The notes under the pieces are model-generated. The model ran no database searches and was not told the DNA's origin. It was given only the letters and a program-made list of their open reading frames with translations. Shown here in pieces: positions 1 through 9,081 of a stretch of DNA of 64,000 bases (positions are counted from its first letter, which is position 1; every line of letters starts with the position of its first letter). The position numbers were made by a program, and so were the translations under genes. Location: NCBI GenBank assembly GCA_003576695.1, contig QOZQ01000005.1, forward strand, positions 372,001-436,000, read 5' to 3'. The DNA is from Taklimakanibacter lacteus. GTDB lineage: Bacteria > Pseudomonadota > Alphaproteobacteria > Rhizobiales > Aestuariivirgaceae.

Positions 1-774
1 CTTGAGCATCTCGCGCGTCGGCGCTTCCTCGATCAGCTTGCCGTGGCGCAGCACCATGATGCGATGCGCCATCTGGGCGACGACGGCCAGATCATGGGTG
101 ATATAGATCGCCGCGGTGTTGAACTGCTCGACGATATCGCGCATCGCCGCCAGCACGTCGACCTGGGTGGTGACGTCGAGCGCCGTGGTCGGCTCATCGA
201 AGATGATGAGATCGGGACGGCAGGACATCGCCATCGCCGTCATGGCGCGCTGCAGCTGGCCGCCCGAGACCTGGTGCGGATAGCGGCTGCCGATCGTGGC
301 GGGATTGGGCAGCTTGAGGCGGGTATAGAGATCCTTGGCGTCGGCCTCCGCCTTGCCGCGGTCGAGCACGTCATGGCCGACCGCCGTCTCGACCGTCTGG
401 TCGATGATGCGGTGCGCCGGGTTGAAGGAGGCCGCGGCACTTTGCGCCACATAGGCGATGCGCGAGCCGCGCAAAGCGCGCCTCTCCTCCTCGCTCGCCT
501 TGCGCAGGTCCTTGCCGTCGAAAATGATGCTGCCGCCGGTGATCTTGCAGCCCGGACGGGCAAAGCCCATGGCGGCGAGCCCGATCGTCGACTTGCCGGC
601 GCCCGATTCACCAATGAGGCCCAGCACCTCGCCGCGCTTGAGGGTCAGGTCGACGCCCTTGACGATCTCATGCCATACATCGTCGCTCTGCCCCGATATC
701 TTGAGATCCCTGATCTCGAGCAGGGTCTCGCCCTTGGTGCGCTTCGCGTCCGACTTCCTGGCGTCACTTTTCAT
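1..774 (-). CDS. Oligopeptide/dipeptide ABC transporter ATPase, partial
   Basis: ATP-hydrolysing subunit of a peptide-type (Dpp/Opp) importer. It is the last gene of the operon seen here and runs off the left edge, so its C-terminus is missing. Read on the minus strand from ATG at 774 it shows a Walker A motif GESGAGKST, the ABC signature VSGGQLQRA and the Walker B run IIFDEPTTALDV, followed by the switch-histidine segment ITHDLA. The start overlaps the end of the upstream permease by 11 bases (ATGAAAAGTGA), typical of translational coupling. The N-terminal 14 residues are lysine-rich and may be a linker. DppD-like proteins are often followed by a second ATPase (DppF); whether it is a separate gene or fused cannot be seen here. 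Confidence 0.9.
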   Translation of the reverse strand, partial: MKSDARKSDAKRTKGETLLEIRDLKISGQSDDVWHEIVKGVDLTLKRGEVLGLIGESGAGKSTIGLAAMGFARPGCKITGGSIIFDGKDLRKASEEERRALRGSRIAYVAQSAAASFNPAHRIIDQTVETAVGHDVLDRGKAEADAKDLYTRLKLPNPATIGSRYPHQVSGGQLQRAMTAMAMSCRPDLIIFDEPTTALDVTTQVDVLAAMRDIVEQFNTAAIYITHDLAVVAQMAHRIMVLRHGKLIEEAPTREMLK

Positions 775-1663
775 CACGCAATCCGCTTGTCTTGTGCAGG
801 AACCAATCGACGACGAAATTGACCGCGACCGTGAGCAGCGCGATGGCGCCGGCCGGCATCAGCGGCGTGAAATCGCCATAGGTGATGAGCGTCGCGTTCT
901 CGCGCACCATCGAGCCCCAGTCGGCGGTGGGCGGCTGGATGCCGAGGCCGAGAAAGGACAGCGAGCTGATGGTCAGGAAGACGAAGCAGAAGCGCAAGCC
1001 GAATTCCGCCACCATGGTCGGCATGATGTTGGGCAGGACTTCCTTGAACAATATCCACACGAGGCCTTCGCCGCGCAGCTTGGCCGCCTCGACATAGTCC
1101 ATCACCACGACATTCATGGCGACCGAGCGGGCAAGGCGGAAGACGCGGGTCGAGTCGAGCACGGCGATGATGATGATCAGGTTCTTCACCGACGAGCCGA
1201 AGATCGACAGGAGGATGAGGGCGAAAATGAGCTGCGGGATGGCCATCAGCGTGTCGACGGCGCGCGACAGGAGCTGGTCGACCCAGCCGCGGAAGATCGA
1301 GGCGATGATGCCGAGCCCGCCGCCGATGGCGAAGGCCAGCAAGGTGGTGGCGAGCGCGATGCCGAGCGTATTGCGGGCGCCGAAGAGAAGACGAGTGAAC
1401 ATGTCGCGGCCGAGCTGGTCGGTGCCCAGCCAATGCGCCCAGCTCCATACTTCGAAGGGCTGCTGGCTCACCACCTCGGACTCGCCATAGGGCGCGATCC
1501 AGGGCGCGAAGAACGCCACGAAGATGTAGATAGCGATGACGATCATGCCGAACCAGGCGCTCAGGGGCGCCTTCCTCAGCGTTCGCCACACATTCTGCAT
1601 GACCGTGCGGCGCGCCTTCACCGTGCGCGGCGCAGATCGGGGTGCTGTCTGGTCCACGCTCAT
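764..1663 (-). CDS. Peptide-type ABC transporter permease (DppC-like)
   Basis: Inner-membrane permease of the BPD_transp_1 family, about 299 residues. I start it at ATG 1663 (MSVDQTAP), which overlaps the stop of the upstream permease by four bases (ATGA); a longer open frame upstream is out-of-frame DppB sequence. The N-terminal segment SAWFGMIVIAIYIFVAFF is the first membrane helix. The DppC hallmark HWLGTDQLGRD follows, and the EAA-type cytoplasmic loop (YVEAAKLRGEGLVWILFKE) contacts the ATPase. It pairs with the DppB-like gene to form the channel. Substrate class is inferred from the family only; peptide, opine and related solutes are all possible. Confidence 0.92.
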   Translation of the reverse strand: MSVDQTAPRSAPRTVKARRTVMQNVWRTLRKAPLSAWFGMIVIAIYIFVAFFAPWIAPYGESEVVSQQPFEVWSWAHWLGTDQLGRDMFTRLLFGARNTLGIALATTLLAFAIGGGLGIIASIFRGWVDQLLSRAVDTLMAIPQLIFALILLSIFGSSVKNLIIIIAVLDSTRVFRLARSVAMNVVVMDYVEAAKLRGEGLVWILFKEVLPNIMPTMVAEFGLRFCFVFLTISSLSFLGLGIQPPTADWGSMVRENATLITYGDFTPLMPAGAIALLTVAVNFVVDWFLHKTSGLRDEK

Positions 1664-2628
1664 CTTGGATGCAGAAGCCTCGGATTGGTGGCGATGGAGA
1701 TGATATCGGCCAGGAGATTGAGCAGGATATAGGTCACCGCGAAAATCAGCGCGCAGGCCTGCACCACCGGAATGTCGCGCGAGCGCACCGCATCGACCAT
1801 GGCCTGACCGATGCCCGGATAGACGAAGACGACCTCGACCACGACGGCGCCGACGACGAGATAGGCGAGGTTGAAGGCGACGACATTGGCGATCGGCGCC
1901 CAGGCATTGGGCAGCGCATGGCGCAGGATGACCTGGCCCGGCGACACGCCCTTGAGCCGCGCCATCTCGATATAGGGACTGGCCAGCAGGCCGATGATGG
2001 CGGCGCGCGTCATGCGCATCATGTGGGCGACGATGACCAGCGTGAGGGTGAGCACCGGCAGCGCCGAGCGTTCCAGCCGCTCGAAGAAGGGCATATCCGC
2101 CGACACATTGGACAGCGAGGGGAACCATCTGAGCTGGACCGCCAGGAACAGCATCAATATGTAGGCGACGAAGAATTCCGGGAAGGAAATGGTGGTCAGA
2201 GTCGCCGCATTGATGGCGCGATCGAAGAAACTGTTGCGGTAAAGAGCGGCCATCAGACCCAGCCCCAAGGCCAGGGGTACTGCGACCAGCGCCGTGATGC
2301 CGGCCAGGAACAGCGTGTTCCAGAGGCGAGGCGCTATGATATCCAGCACGGTGCGGCGGAAGCCGACACGGGACGAAAAGGACGAGCCGAAATCTCCCTG
2401 CAGGATGCCGCCGATCCAGTTGAGGTAGCGTTCCACCGGCGGCTTGTCGAGACCGATCTCCTTCTGGAAGGCCTCGACGGTCTCTGGCGTCGCGGCCTGG
2501 CCCAGAATGGCCTTGGCGAAGTCGCCCGGCAGGAATTCGATCGCCGAGAAGATGATCAAGGATACGACAAAGAGCGTGATCAGACCGAGGCCGAGACGCT
2601 GCAATACCGTTCTCAAGAGTGGATGCAT
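1660..2628 (-). CDS. Peptide-type ABC transporter permease (DppB-like)
   Basis: First permease of the importer, about 322 residues. I prefer ATG 2628 (MHPLLRTV) because the first membrane helix (LGLITLFVVSLIIFSAIEF) then begins near residue 12, as is usual for DppB; the longer frame adds 18 residues without a ribosome site. The early motif LPGDFAKAILG matches the family pattern after helix 1. The loop EMARLKGVSPGQVILRHALP is the ATPase-coupling EAA motif. The gene follows the binding-protein gene after 55 bases that contain a strong hairpin (2646-2672) and overlaps the next permease by ATGA. Confidence 0.92.
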   Translation of the reverse strand: MHPLLRTVLQRLGLGLITLFVVSLIIFSAIEFLPGDFAKAILGQAATPETVEAFQKEIGLDKPPVERYLNWIGGILQGDFGSSFSSRVGFRRTVLDIIAPRLWNTLFLAGITALVAVPLALGLGLMAALYRNSFFDRAINAATLTTISFPEFFVAYILMLFLAVQLRWFPSLSNVSADMPFFERLERSALPVLTLTLVIVAHMMRMTRAAIIGLLASPYIEMARLKGVSPGQVILRHALPNAWAPIANVVAFNLAYLVVGAVVVEVVFVYPGIGQAMVDAVRSRDIPVVQACALIFAVTYILLNLLADIISIATNPRLLHPR

Positions 2629-2645
2629 CACTTCATTCCAAAAGG

Positions 2646-2672
2646 CCGGGCCGCTCCTTGCGAGCGGCCCGG
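2646..2672 (-). promoter_or_regulatory. Intercistronic hairpin between binding protein and permease
   Basis: A perfect 11-bp stem (CCGGGCCGCTC / GAGCGGCCCGG) with a 5-base loop lies between the binding-protein stop and the DppB start, with no T-run. In several ABC operons such stems stabilise the upstream binding-protein message or reduce read-through, giving more binding protein than permease. That role is inferred here. Confidence 0.6.
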
Positions 2673-2683
2673 TCCGAGTCACA

Positions 2684-4285
2684 TCACGCCAGCCACCAGC
2701 GCTCGGCGATCTTCAGGCCGTCATTCTCCCAGTTGGGAGCGACGTCGCCATGCGCCAGCTTCTTCGAATTGGCGGTGACGAAGTTGTTGAAGACAAGGAC
2801 GATGACACCGCCATCGTCATGCACGAGCTGCTGCATCTCGGCATAGATGGCGGCGCGCTTGGCCTCGTCGAGCTCGGCGCGGCCCTGGAGCATCAGCTCG
2901 TTGAAGCGCTTGTTGTTCCAGAAGGTCTCGTTCCAGGCCGCACCCGCCGCATAGGTGATGGTCATGGTCCAGTCCACCGTAGGGCGGCCGCTCCAATAGG
3001 AGGCGCACCAGGGCTTCTTGAGCCACACATTGTCCCAATAGGCGTCCTCGGCCTCGCGGATGACATTGACATCGATGCCGCATTTGGCCGCCGTTTCCTT
3101 GATCAGGACACCCGCATCGATGGCGCCGGCAAAAGCGGCATCGGCGACCGAGAGATCTACCTTCAGCGTCTCATAGCCCGCCTTCTTCAGGTGGAACTTG
3201 GCCTTGTCCGGATCGTATGTGTATTTGGGCTCGGGATCGACCGAGTATTTGACTGCCTTGGCGATCGGGTTGTCATTGCCGACCGTCGCGTGGTCGAGGA
3301 AGATCTTCTTCTGGATCTCCTCGCGGTCGATCGCGTATTTGATGGCGGTGCGCACATCATTGTTGTCGAAGGGCGCCATGGTCGTGTTCATCGGCAGAAC
3401 ATAGTGGCCATAGCCCGAGAGCTCGAGGATCTCGACATCGGGATTGCGCTTCAGAAGATCGAGCGTCTTCAGGTCGGCGCGGCCGATCCAGTCGACATCG
3501 CCGGTGGTGAGCGCATTGGTGCGCGCCGCGACATCGGTGATGGCGATGAACTCGACCTCGTCGAGATAGGGCTGGTTCGACTTGTGATAGTTCGGGTTGC
3601 GCTTGAGCTTGGCCGACACGCCGGGCTCGAACTTGTCGAGCGTGAAGGGACCGGTGCGCACGCCCGACTGCCAGTCGGACTTGCCGTCCTTGGTCGGCAT
3701 GATCGGGATGTGATAGTCGCTGACCAGATAGGGGAAGTCGGCGCTGCCGTCCTTCAGCATGAAGACCACATTCTCCGGGCCGTCCGACTTGATGTCGGTG
3801 ATCGGCTCGAGCAGCGATTTCGCGGCCGACTTGGAATCGGGCCCCATGTGATGGCGGAAGGAATTGACGACGTCGTCGGCGGTGACCGTCTTGCCATCAT
3901 GGAAGGTCAGGCCCTTGCGCAGCTTGAACACCCATTTCTTGGCGCCGTCCGAGGGCTCGAAGGATTCGGCGAGATCGGGCACGACATTGCCCTTGGCGTC
4001 GATCTCGGTGAGGCTGTTCGACAAGGCGCCCCAGAAGGCGCATTGGGTGAAGGTGTCGGGATAGCCGACCGGATCCAGCGTGTCGGTCGTGGCGCCATGG
4101 GCCAGGCCGAAACGGGCCGAGCCGCCTTTCTTGGGCTCGGCGCGCACCGCCTTGACGAACATGGCGTTGCCGGCCGCCGCCGTGAAGCCCGCCGCGATGG
4201 CGAGCTGGATGAAGTCGCGCCGGGAGACCTTGCCCTTGCCGGCAAGGCGGGTGGCCAGTTGCAGCTTGTGTTCGAGTTCACTCAT
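2684..4285 (-). CDS. Peptide-type ABC transporter substrate-binding protein, TAT-exported
   Basis: Periplasmic SBP_bac_5 family protein, about 533 residues. ATG 4285 (MSELEHKL) is chosen because GGAGGA stands 11 bases upstream and the signal peptide then has normal geometry: SRRDFIQLA with the twin arginines at residues 22-23, then a hydrophobic stretch and a small-residue region before AEPKKGG. The family signature is visible in SFEPSDGAKKWVFKLRKG. It is a clear paralogue of the binding protein at 57160-58764. First gene of an operon with two permeases and an ATPase. Ligand unknown; SBP_bac_5 proteins bind peptides, but also opines, nickel and other solutes. Confidence 0.92.
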   Translation of the reverse strand: MSELEHKLQLATRLAGKGKVSRRDFIQLAIAAGFTAAAGNAMFVKAVRAEPKKGGSARFGLAHGATTDTLDPVGYPDTFTQCAFWGALSNSLTEIDAKGNVVPDLAESFEPSDGAKKWVFKLRKGLTFHDGKTVTADDVVNSFRHHMGPDSKSAAKSLLEPITDIKSDGPENVVFMLKDGSADFPYLVSDYHIPIMPTKDGKSDWQSGVRTGPFTLDKFEPGVSAKLKRNPNYHKSNQPYLDEVEFIAITDVAARTNALTTGDVDWIGRADLKTLDLLKRNPDVEILELSGYGHYVLPMNTTMAPFDNNDVRTAIKYAIDREEIQKKIFLDHATVGNDNPIAKAVKYSVDPEPKYTYDPDKAKFHLKKAGYETLKVDLSVADAAFAGAIDAGVLIKETAAKCGIDVNVIREAEDAYWDNVWLKKPWCASYWSGRPTVDWTMTITYAAGAAWNETFWNNKRFNELMLQGRAELDEAKRAAIYAEMQQLVHDDGGVIVLVFNNFVTANSKKLAHGDVAPNWENDGLKIAERWWLA

Positions 4286-4441
4286 TGCGGATATCTCCTC
4301 CGAAATCGCAAATTTCCAATGCCGGGAAGGAGTGGCCGCAAACTGATGCGCCTTGATGACGGTTTCCGCACTCAATGCCAGGCCGGCACGCGGTCGCCGT
4401 ACTCCTCCCCGAAATCTTGCAGTTACGCCCTGGGTCTTTTT

Positions 4442-4477
4442 ATTATCTTCGTTGCGTTCAAAAGTGTCATGATGACA
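4442..4477 (-). promoter_or_regulatory. Promoter and palindromic operator of the peptide-importer operon
   Basis: On the minus strand ATGACA (4470-4465) and GATAAT (4447-4442) are separated by exactly 17 bases, a good sigma-70 type -35/-10 pair. The -35 is part of the perfect palindrome TGTCATCATGACA (4465-4477), a likely operator for a dimeric repressor. It lies about 160 bases before the binding-protein start. The rest of the 4286-4593 gap holds no gene I can support. Confidence 0.55.
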
Positions 4478-4593
4478 GCACCTCGTCAATGGTCATGGCG
4501 GCGCACCTCGGGCCGAAAGCGACGATTTCATGCGGCCTGCCGCGGCCAGGTCAAATAGCGACACATTAACGCAAAAACCCGGCGCTGACCGAC

Positions 4594-6168
4594 TCAGGAG
4601 GGCACGAGCGCCTTGACGGCATCGAGGGTCTCAGCCTCTTGGACCGGCTTGTCCCAGCGGATGCGATGGACGCGCGGAAAGCGCAGGGCAAGACCGGATT
4701 TGTGCCGCGACGAGGTCTGGACGGCATCGAAGGCGATCTCGAGAACGAGACCCGGTTTCACCTGGCGCACCGGGCCGAAGCGCTCGACCGTATTCGTCCT
4801 GATCCAGCGGTCGAGCCTGAGCAGCTCCTCATCGGTGAAGCCGGAATAGGCCTTGCCGACCGGCACCAGCTCGTCGGGCGTCTTCCACACGCCGAATGTG
4901 TAGTCCGAATAATAGGACGAGCGCTTGCCGGAGCCTCTCTGCGCATACATGAGCACGCAATCGATGGTGAGCGCCGCACGCTTCCACTTGTACCAATGCC
5001 CTTTGGGACGTCCGGCCAGATAGGGGCTCGCCTTGCGCTTCAGCATCAGGCCCTCGATGCCGTTTTCGCGCGCCAACTGCCATTTGGATTCGAGCTCGGC
5101 AAAGGCGGCGAAGGGCACGAGCGCGCTCACATCGGCGAGGCTCGGACGGAACCGCTCATACCAGGCCTCGAGGTGCTGGCGCCGCTCGATGAAGCTCAGC
5201 GTTCGCACATCCTCATTCCCGTCGAACAGAATGTCATAGAGACGGATATGGGCCGGATAGTCCTGCAGCATCCTGCCCGTCACGGTCTTGCGGTTGAGGC
5301 GCTGCTGCAGGTCGTTGAAGGAGGCGACGACGCCTTGGCGCAGCACCAGGAGCTCGCCATCGAGAACGCCTTGCGTATGGGCGAAGGCCTGGACGATGTC
5401 GGGAAAGGCGGTCGATACGTCATCGCCGGCGCGCGAGAACAGCCTTACATCGCCGGGGCGGGCCGAGAGCTGGACACGGATGCCATCCCACTTCCATTCG
5501 GCGGCAACATCTTGCGGCGCAAAGCTCTGCCAGTCGCCGTCCTCGATCGGATGCGCCAGCATCACCGGCCGGAAGGTCGCCTTGCGGCCGGGATCGGGCC
5601 TGACGCCACGGCCTTCGAGCCAGGCGAACATGTCGGCATAGGGGGCTGAGACCGCGTGCCAGACCTCCTCGATCTCCTCGACCTCGCGGCCGAAGGTCTG
5701 GGCAATGGCCGTCTTGGCGAGGCGGGCGGAGACGCCGACCCGCAGCGCGCCCGACAGCAGCTTCAGCAGCGCGAAGCGGCCCTTGACGTCGAGCCGGCCG
5801 AGCAGGCTTTCGAGCACGCGCGGGAATTCCCGCGAGGACGCGGCGCTGACCTCTGCGACCACATCGCTGATCCGGGGCGGCGGCTCGTTGAGGCGGGCAT
5901 CGGGCCACAGCAGCGACACGGTCTCGGCGGTATCGCCGACATAATCGCGCGACAGGCGATAGAGCAAGGGATCGACATGCGGCGCGAGGATGGTGGCCAG
6001 CGTCTTGCGGATGGGAAGCCGCAAGGGCAAGCCATCGGTCAGGGCGCTCAGAGCCCAGCCGCGATCGGGATCGGGCGTCGCGCGGAAGTAATCTTCGAGC
6101 AGCTTCAGCTTGGCATTGCGCGCCGTCGTGTATACCAGCCGATCCAGAAGCTCGGCAAAGCTTTGCAT
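4594..6168 (-). CDS. Cisplatin-type ATP-dependent DNA ligase
   Basis: Joins DNA nicks through a lysyl-AMP intermediate. About 524 residues, normal for the bacterial repair-associated ligase family found beside exonuclease and helicase genes. The N-terminal 190 residues are the helical DNA-binding domain (start FAELLDRLVYTTARNAKL). Motif I is EWKWDGIR with the nucleotidylated lysine at residue 226. Motif IV/V region EGLMLKRK and the WYKWKR motif follow, then the OB-fold. I prefer ATG 6168 (MQSFAELL) over GTG 6177 because family members start just before FAELLDRL. The exonuclease gene lies upstream on the same strand. The usual helicase and PdeM partners are not in this window. Confidence 0.9.
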   Translation of the reverse strand: MQSFAELLDRLVYTTARNAKLKLLEDYFRATPDPDRGWALSALTDGLPLRLPIRKTLATILAPHVDPLLYRLSRDYVGDTAETVSLLWPDARLNEPPPRISDVVAEVSAASSREFPRVLESLLGRLDVKGRFALLKLLSGALRVGVSARLAKTAIAQTFGREVEEIEEVWHAVSAPYADMFAWLEGRGVRPDPGRKATFRPVMLAHPIEDGDWQSFAPQDVAAEWKWDGIRVQLSARPGDVRLFSRAGDDVSTAFPDIVQAFAHTQGVLDGELLVLRQGVVASFNDLQQRLNRKTVTGRMLQDYPAHIRLYDILFDGNEDVRTLSFIERRQHLEAWYERFRPSLADVSALVPFAAFAELESKWQLARENGIEGLMLKRKASPYLAGRPKGHWYKWKRAALTIDCVLMYAQRGSGKRSSYYSDYTFGVWKTPDELVPVGKAYSGFTDEELLRLDRWIRTNTVERFGPVRQVKPGLVLEIAFDAVQTSSRHKSGLALRFPRVHRIRWDKPVQEAETLDAVKALVPS

Positions 6169-6208
6169 TGCTAGCACTCGGCACTATTGAACACTTCTAC
6201 CCCTCTTC

Positions 6209-6310
6209 CGTCATCCCGGCGAAAGCCGGGACCCATTGAATATGAGCCGCGTGGGCGGCGCTGCGCGTTCTGAGGCAATTCAGAGAATCCCGGCTTTCGC
6301 CGGGAAGACG
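6209..6310. repeat. REP-type paired palindromic repeat, copy 1
   Basis: The arm CGTCATCCCGGCGAAAGCC (6209 on) is mirrored by GGCTTTCGCCGGGAAGACG near 6292-6310 with about 55 unrelated bases between. Each arm itself folds (CCCGGCGAAAGCCGGG). A second element of the same make-up and size lies at 37652-37754. It sits between the exonuclease and the ligase genes. Confidence 0.85.
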
Positions 6311-6325
6311 GATTGGGGGCAGTTA

Positions 6326-7333
6326 CTAATCCCCTTCATCCTCAAATCCGACCAACGCGAGCGCCCTGCCCCGCCTCCCCATGAGCCCGATCTGATGCAC
6401 CAGCGCGTCCTCCCGGCCATGCGTCACCCAGATCTCTTCAGCACCCGTTTCCTCGATCGTGCGCAGAAGCTCCGGCCAGTCGCAATGATCGGACACGACG
6501 AGCGGCAATTCAACGCCGTGCTGGCTGGCGCGGCCCTTCACCCGCATCCAGCCCGAGGCATAGCAGGTCAGGGGATCGGCGAGGCGCCTGGACCAGCGAT
6601 CGCTCAAGGCGCCCGGGGGACAAAGCACCAATGCCCCTTTCAGTTCCGCAGGCTCGCTGTCCGTCACATTGCGCAAGTCGCCGAGATCGACGCCGAGACG
6701 GACATAGAGATCGCAGAGCGCCCGCAGGCCGCCATGCAAATAGACGGGCCGGTGATAGCCCGCCTGGCGCACCAGCGCGATCATGCGCTGGCATTTGCCG
6801 AGATTATAGGCGCCGAGGAGATGAGTGCGCTCAGGGTTCGCCGCCAGGGAAGCGACGAGCCGGTGCGCTTCCCTCTCCGCCGGCTCGTGCCGGAAGACGG
6901 GCAGGCCGAAAGTCGCTTCGGTGACGAAAAGATCGCAAGGCACGAGCTCGAAAGGAGCACAGGTCGGATCGGGTGAGCGCTTGTAGTCGCCCGACACGAC
7001 GGCGCGAGTTCCCTGCCAGTCGAGCACGATCTGGGCCGAACCCAATATATGGCCGGCCGGCACCAGCCTCACCGCCACGCCATTGATGGTCTGGCCGCCA
7101 TTGGCGGCGGCAAAGCTGCCGGCGCAATCCGCGCCATAACGCACCTTCATGATCTCGATGGTTTCATGGGTGGCGAGAACGGCGCCGTGGCCTGAGCGCG
7201 CGTGATCGCCATGGCCATGGGTGATGACGGCGCGATCGACCGGCAGATGCGGGTCGATATGGAACTGGCCCGGCTCGCAATAAAGGCCGCGGTCGGTCGG
7301 ATAGAGCCAGCTCTCGATGCGGGATTTCTGCAT
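6326..7333 (-). CDS. Ligase-associated DNA exonuclease (metallo-beta-lactamase fold)
   Basis: Predicted metal-dependent nuclease of the ligase-associated repair set, 335 residues. The metal-binding motif HGHGDH is at residues 39-44. Other family marks are PAGHILGSAQI, SGDYKR and a late histidine in VSDHCDWPELL. No signal peptide, so cytoplasmic. ATG 7333 is preceded by GAGGTG at good spacing. It lies directly upstream of the ATP-dependent ligase on the same strand, the usual pairing for this family; a palindromic repeat separates the two genes. Probable role: end processing during double-strand or cross-link repair. Function is known mainly from association. Confidence 0.9.
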   Translation of the reverse strand: MQKSRIESWLYPTDRGLYCEPGQFHIDPHLPVDRAVITHGHGDHARSGHGAVLATHETIEIMKVRYGADCAGSFAAANGGQTINGVAVRLVPAGHILGSAQIVLDWQGTRAVVSGDYKRSPDPTCAPFELVPCDLFVTEATFGLPVFRHEPAEREAHRLVASLAANPERTHLLGAYNLGKCQRMIALVRQAGYHRPVYLHGGLRALCDLYVRLGVDLGDLRNVTDSEPAELKGALVLCPPGALSDRWSRRLADPLTCYASGWMRVKGRASQHGVELPLVVSDHCDWPELLRTIEETGAEEIWVTHGREDALVHQIGLMGRRGRALALVGFEDEGD

Positions 7334-7606
7334 GGCACCTCAAATATAGGTTTTATCCTTATTGAGGCATCGCAGTGTCAGCTTCAGTCAGGAAGCCGCG
7401 AGGGCAGGCCTTTCACGGATACAGGGAAACTACAGGGAGTTTGCGCGAAAACGCGCTGCCAGGGAATAAGGTCGTACAGAAATAACCTAATGAAAACAGT
7501 TGCTTATCACAATCCACCGCCGATCCTGAACAAGACTGCGCGCATGTCGCGAGCAGGAAGCACCCCGGCCGATCCAGGGAACATCCCGCAGCGAAGGCAC
7601 CGCTCG

Positions 7607-7843
7607 TTAGTGCTCCCGTCCCATTTCCATCAGGACCTTGCGGGCTTGCGCAGCCACCATGTCCTCTCCCGCATCCAGTGCCCAGACATAGGCGTTGACG
7701 AGCAAGAAAGCCGCCCGGTCCATTTCACCTTCGGCGGCGAAGCGTTCTGCGGCGCCCGCATATAAATGCGCCAGCCGACGCTTATCACCGCATGCATGGG
7801 CATGGGTGATCTCGCGGTCGAGGTGCTGAAGGGAGTCTCCCAT
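7607..7843 (-). CDS. Small conserved-looking protein of unknown function
   Basis: About 78 residues from ATG 7843 (MGDSLQHLDREI), starting 8 bases after the Rieske oxygenase stop, so probably co-transcribed. A start at 7879 would overlap the oxygenase by 28 bases. The sequence is alanine-rich and helical (LAHLYAGAAERFAAEG, then AAFLLVNAYVWALDAG), resembling one or two TPR/Sel1-like helix pairs. No membrane segment and no cysteines beyond one. I do not recognise a family. Its position suggests an accessory to the oxygenase. The 273 bases downstream hold nothing I can name. Confidence 0.6.
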   Translation of the reverse strand: MGDSLQHLDREITHAHACGDKRRLAHLYAGAAERFAAEGEMDRAAFLLVNAYVWALDAGEDMVAAQARKVLMEMGREH

Positions 7844-7851
7844 ATAGGGCG

Positions 7852-9000
7852 CTAGGCCATCATCTGCTCGGCAACCCATTCATGGAAGCGATGCGTCGGT
7901 CCATCCATGACCGGTGAGAACTTGCCGCCGTCGAAACTGGGCGCATGGCGGCCCTTCTGCATGCGCTCCACCACATCGATGTCCTCAACAAAGATCTCTT
8001 TCCACATGTTGGCGTTCTTTTCGCGCATGGAAGCGAAGGACGGCCCGGTCATCGCCTTGTCGGCATAGTAGATCTCGACATGTTCAATGGTGGCGTCCTG
8101 CGCCACGGGCTCGAGCTGGATGATGAAGATGTGGTCGTTCTGGAAGCCGACCAGGACATTCGGGAAGACGCACGGATATTCCGCTCCCTTCCTCCACTTT
8201 TCCGAAAGCCCGGCAAACTCCCCGAAGCGTTCGCCATTGGGCCCGAAGCTCGGCGTATAGGCGGAGCTGCCCTGGCCGCAGAAAGAGCGCTCGACCATAT
8301 GATAGTGATCCTCGAGGCGTGAATAGCTGTTGAGGCCCGGATGTATCCAGGGAAGGTGGTAGCTCTCGGCATAGTTCTCCACCGCCAGCTTCCAATTGGC
8401 CTTGAGGTCGATCTTGAAGGATGAATCGCCGCCACCATGGTGAAGTGCCACCTGATCGAATTCCTCGAAACGCCTAATGAGATCGGCTGCCGCGTCGCGA
8501 AACTCCGGCGCCGATCCTGAAACATTGACGAAAATCATGTCCAGCCAGACGTAAGAGCGCACTTCAAAAAGGCTCAGCTCTTCGCGCCTGATCTCGGGAT
8601 GGGTGTTGTGCCCGGCGCCGCCGACATGCGGCGTCGTCACCAATGCGCCATCGAGACTGTAACACCATGAGTGATAGGGACAGCGAATGACGGGCCTGCC
8701 ATTGACCGGCTCGGTGACGAGAACCGCGCCACGATGGCGGCAGACATTCTCGAAGACCCGGATCTGCCCGTCACGACCCCGCGCGATCAGGAGCGGCTGG
8801 CCCAAAAATGTGATCGGCCTGAGATCGCCCGGATTGGGCACGTCCTTGCCGAAACCGACGCAGGCCCAGTTGCGCGCGAACACCTTCCGGCGTTCGAGAT
8901 CATAGACACCCGCCTCGGTGTAGAAAGAGCTGGGCAATCCCCGTGCCGTCGCGACCGGCCGCAGCACCTGGTCGAGATTTATTGAGCTGATCGCGTTCAT
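7852..9000 (-). CDS. Rieske [2Fe-2S] aromatic-ring-hydroxylating-type oxygenase, alpha subunit
   Basis: 382 residues. N-terminal Rieske domain with C87-x-H89 and C107-x2-H110 (VCRHRGA and CPYHSW) binding the 2Fe-2S cluster, then a catalytic domain with the mononuclear iron site in ENYAESYHLPWIHP (His215 and His220; the Asp/Asn electron bridge lies just before). Overall shape resembles the subfamily that demethylates quaternary amines such as glycine betaine, stachydrine or carnitine, rather than true arene dioxygenases. That substrate class is inference. No reductase gene is nearby, so electrons must come from elsewhere. A LysR regulator gene lies 92 bases upstream and a small gene follows. 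Confidence 0.9.
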   Translation of the reverse strand: MNAISSINLDQVLRPVATARGLPSSFYTEAGVYDLERRKVFARNWACVGFGKDVPNPGDLRPITFLGQPLLIARGRDGQIRVFENVCRHRGAVLVTEPVNGRPVIRCPYHSWCYSLDGALVTTPHVGGAGHNTHPEIRREELSLFEVRSYVWLDMIFVNVSGSAPEFRDAAADLIRRFEEFDQVALHHGGGDSSFKIDLKANWKLAVENYAESYHLPWIHPGLNSYSRLEDHYHMVERSFCGQGSSAYTPSFGPNGERFGEFAGLSEKWRKGAEYPCVFPNVLVGFQNDHIFIIQLEPVAQDATIEHVEIYYADKAMTGPSFASMREKNANMWKEIFVEDIDVVERMQKGRHAPSFDGGKFSPVMDGPTHRFHEWVAEQMMA

Positions 9001-9081
9001 GGCCTGCCATCCCGACTGATTTTCGGGCGATTAGAGAACCCCAAGGCGCCGCGCACAATGCCAGCAAAACTTAAGTGTGGC

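Noticed and set aside
458..4558. Long plus-strand frames of 424, 378 and 704 codons across the first importer
   Set aside because: They are antisense shadows of four well-supported ABC transporter genes in high-GC DNA, rich in Arg, Asp and His, with no domain pattern.
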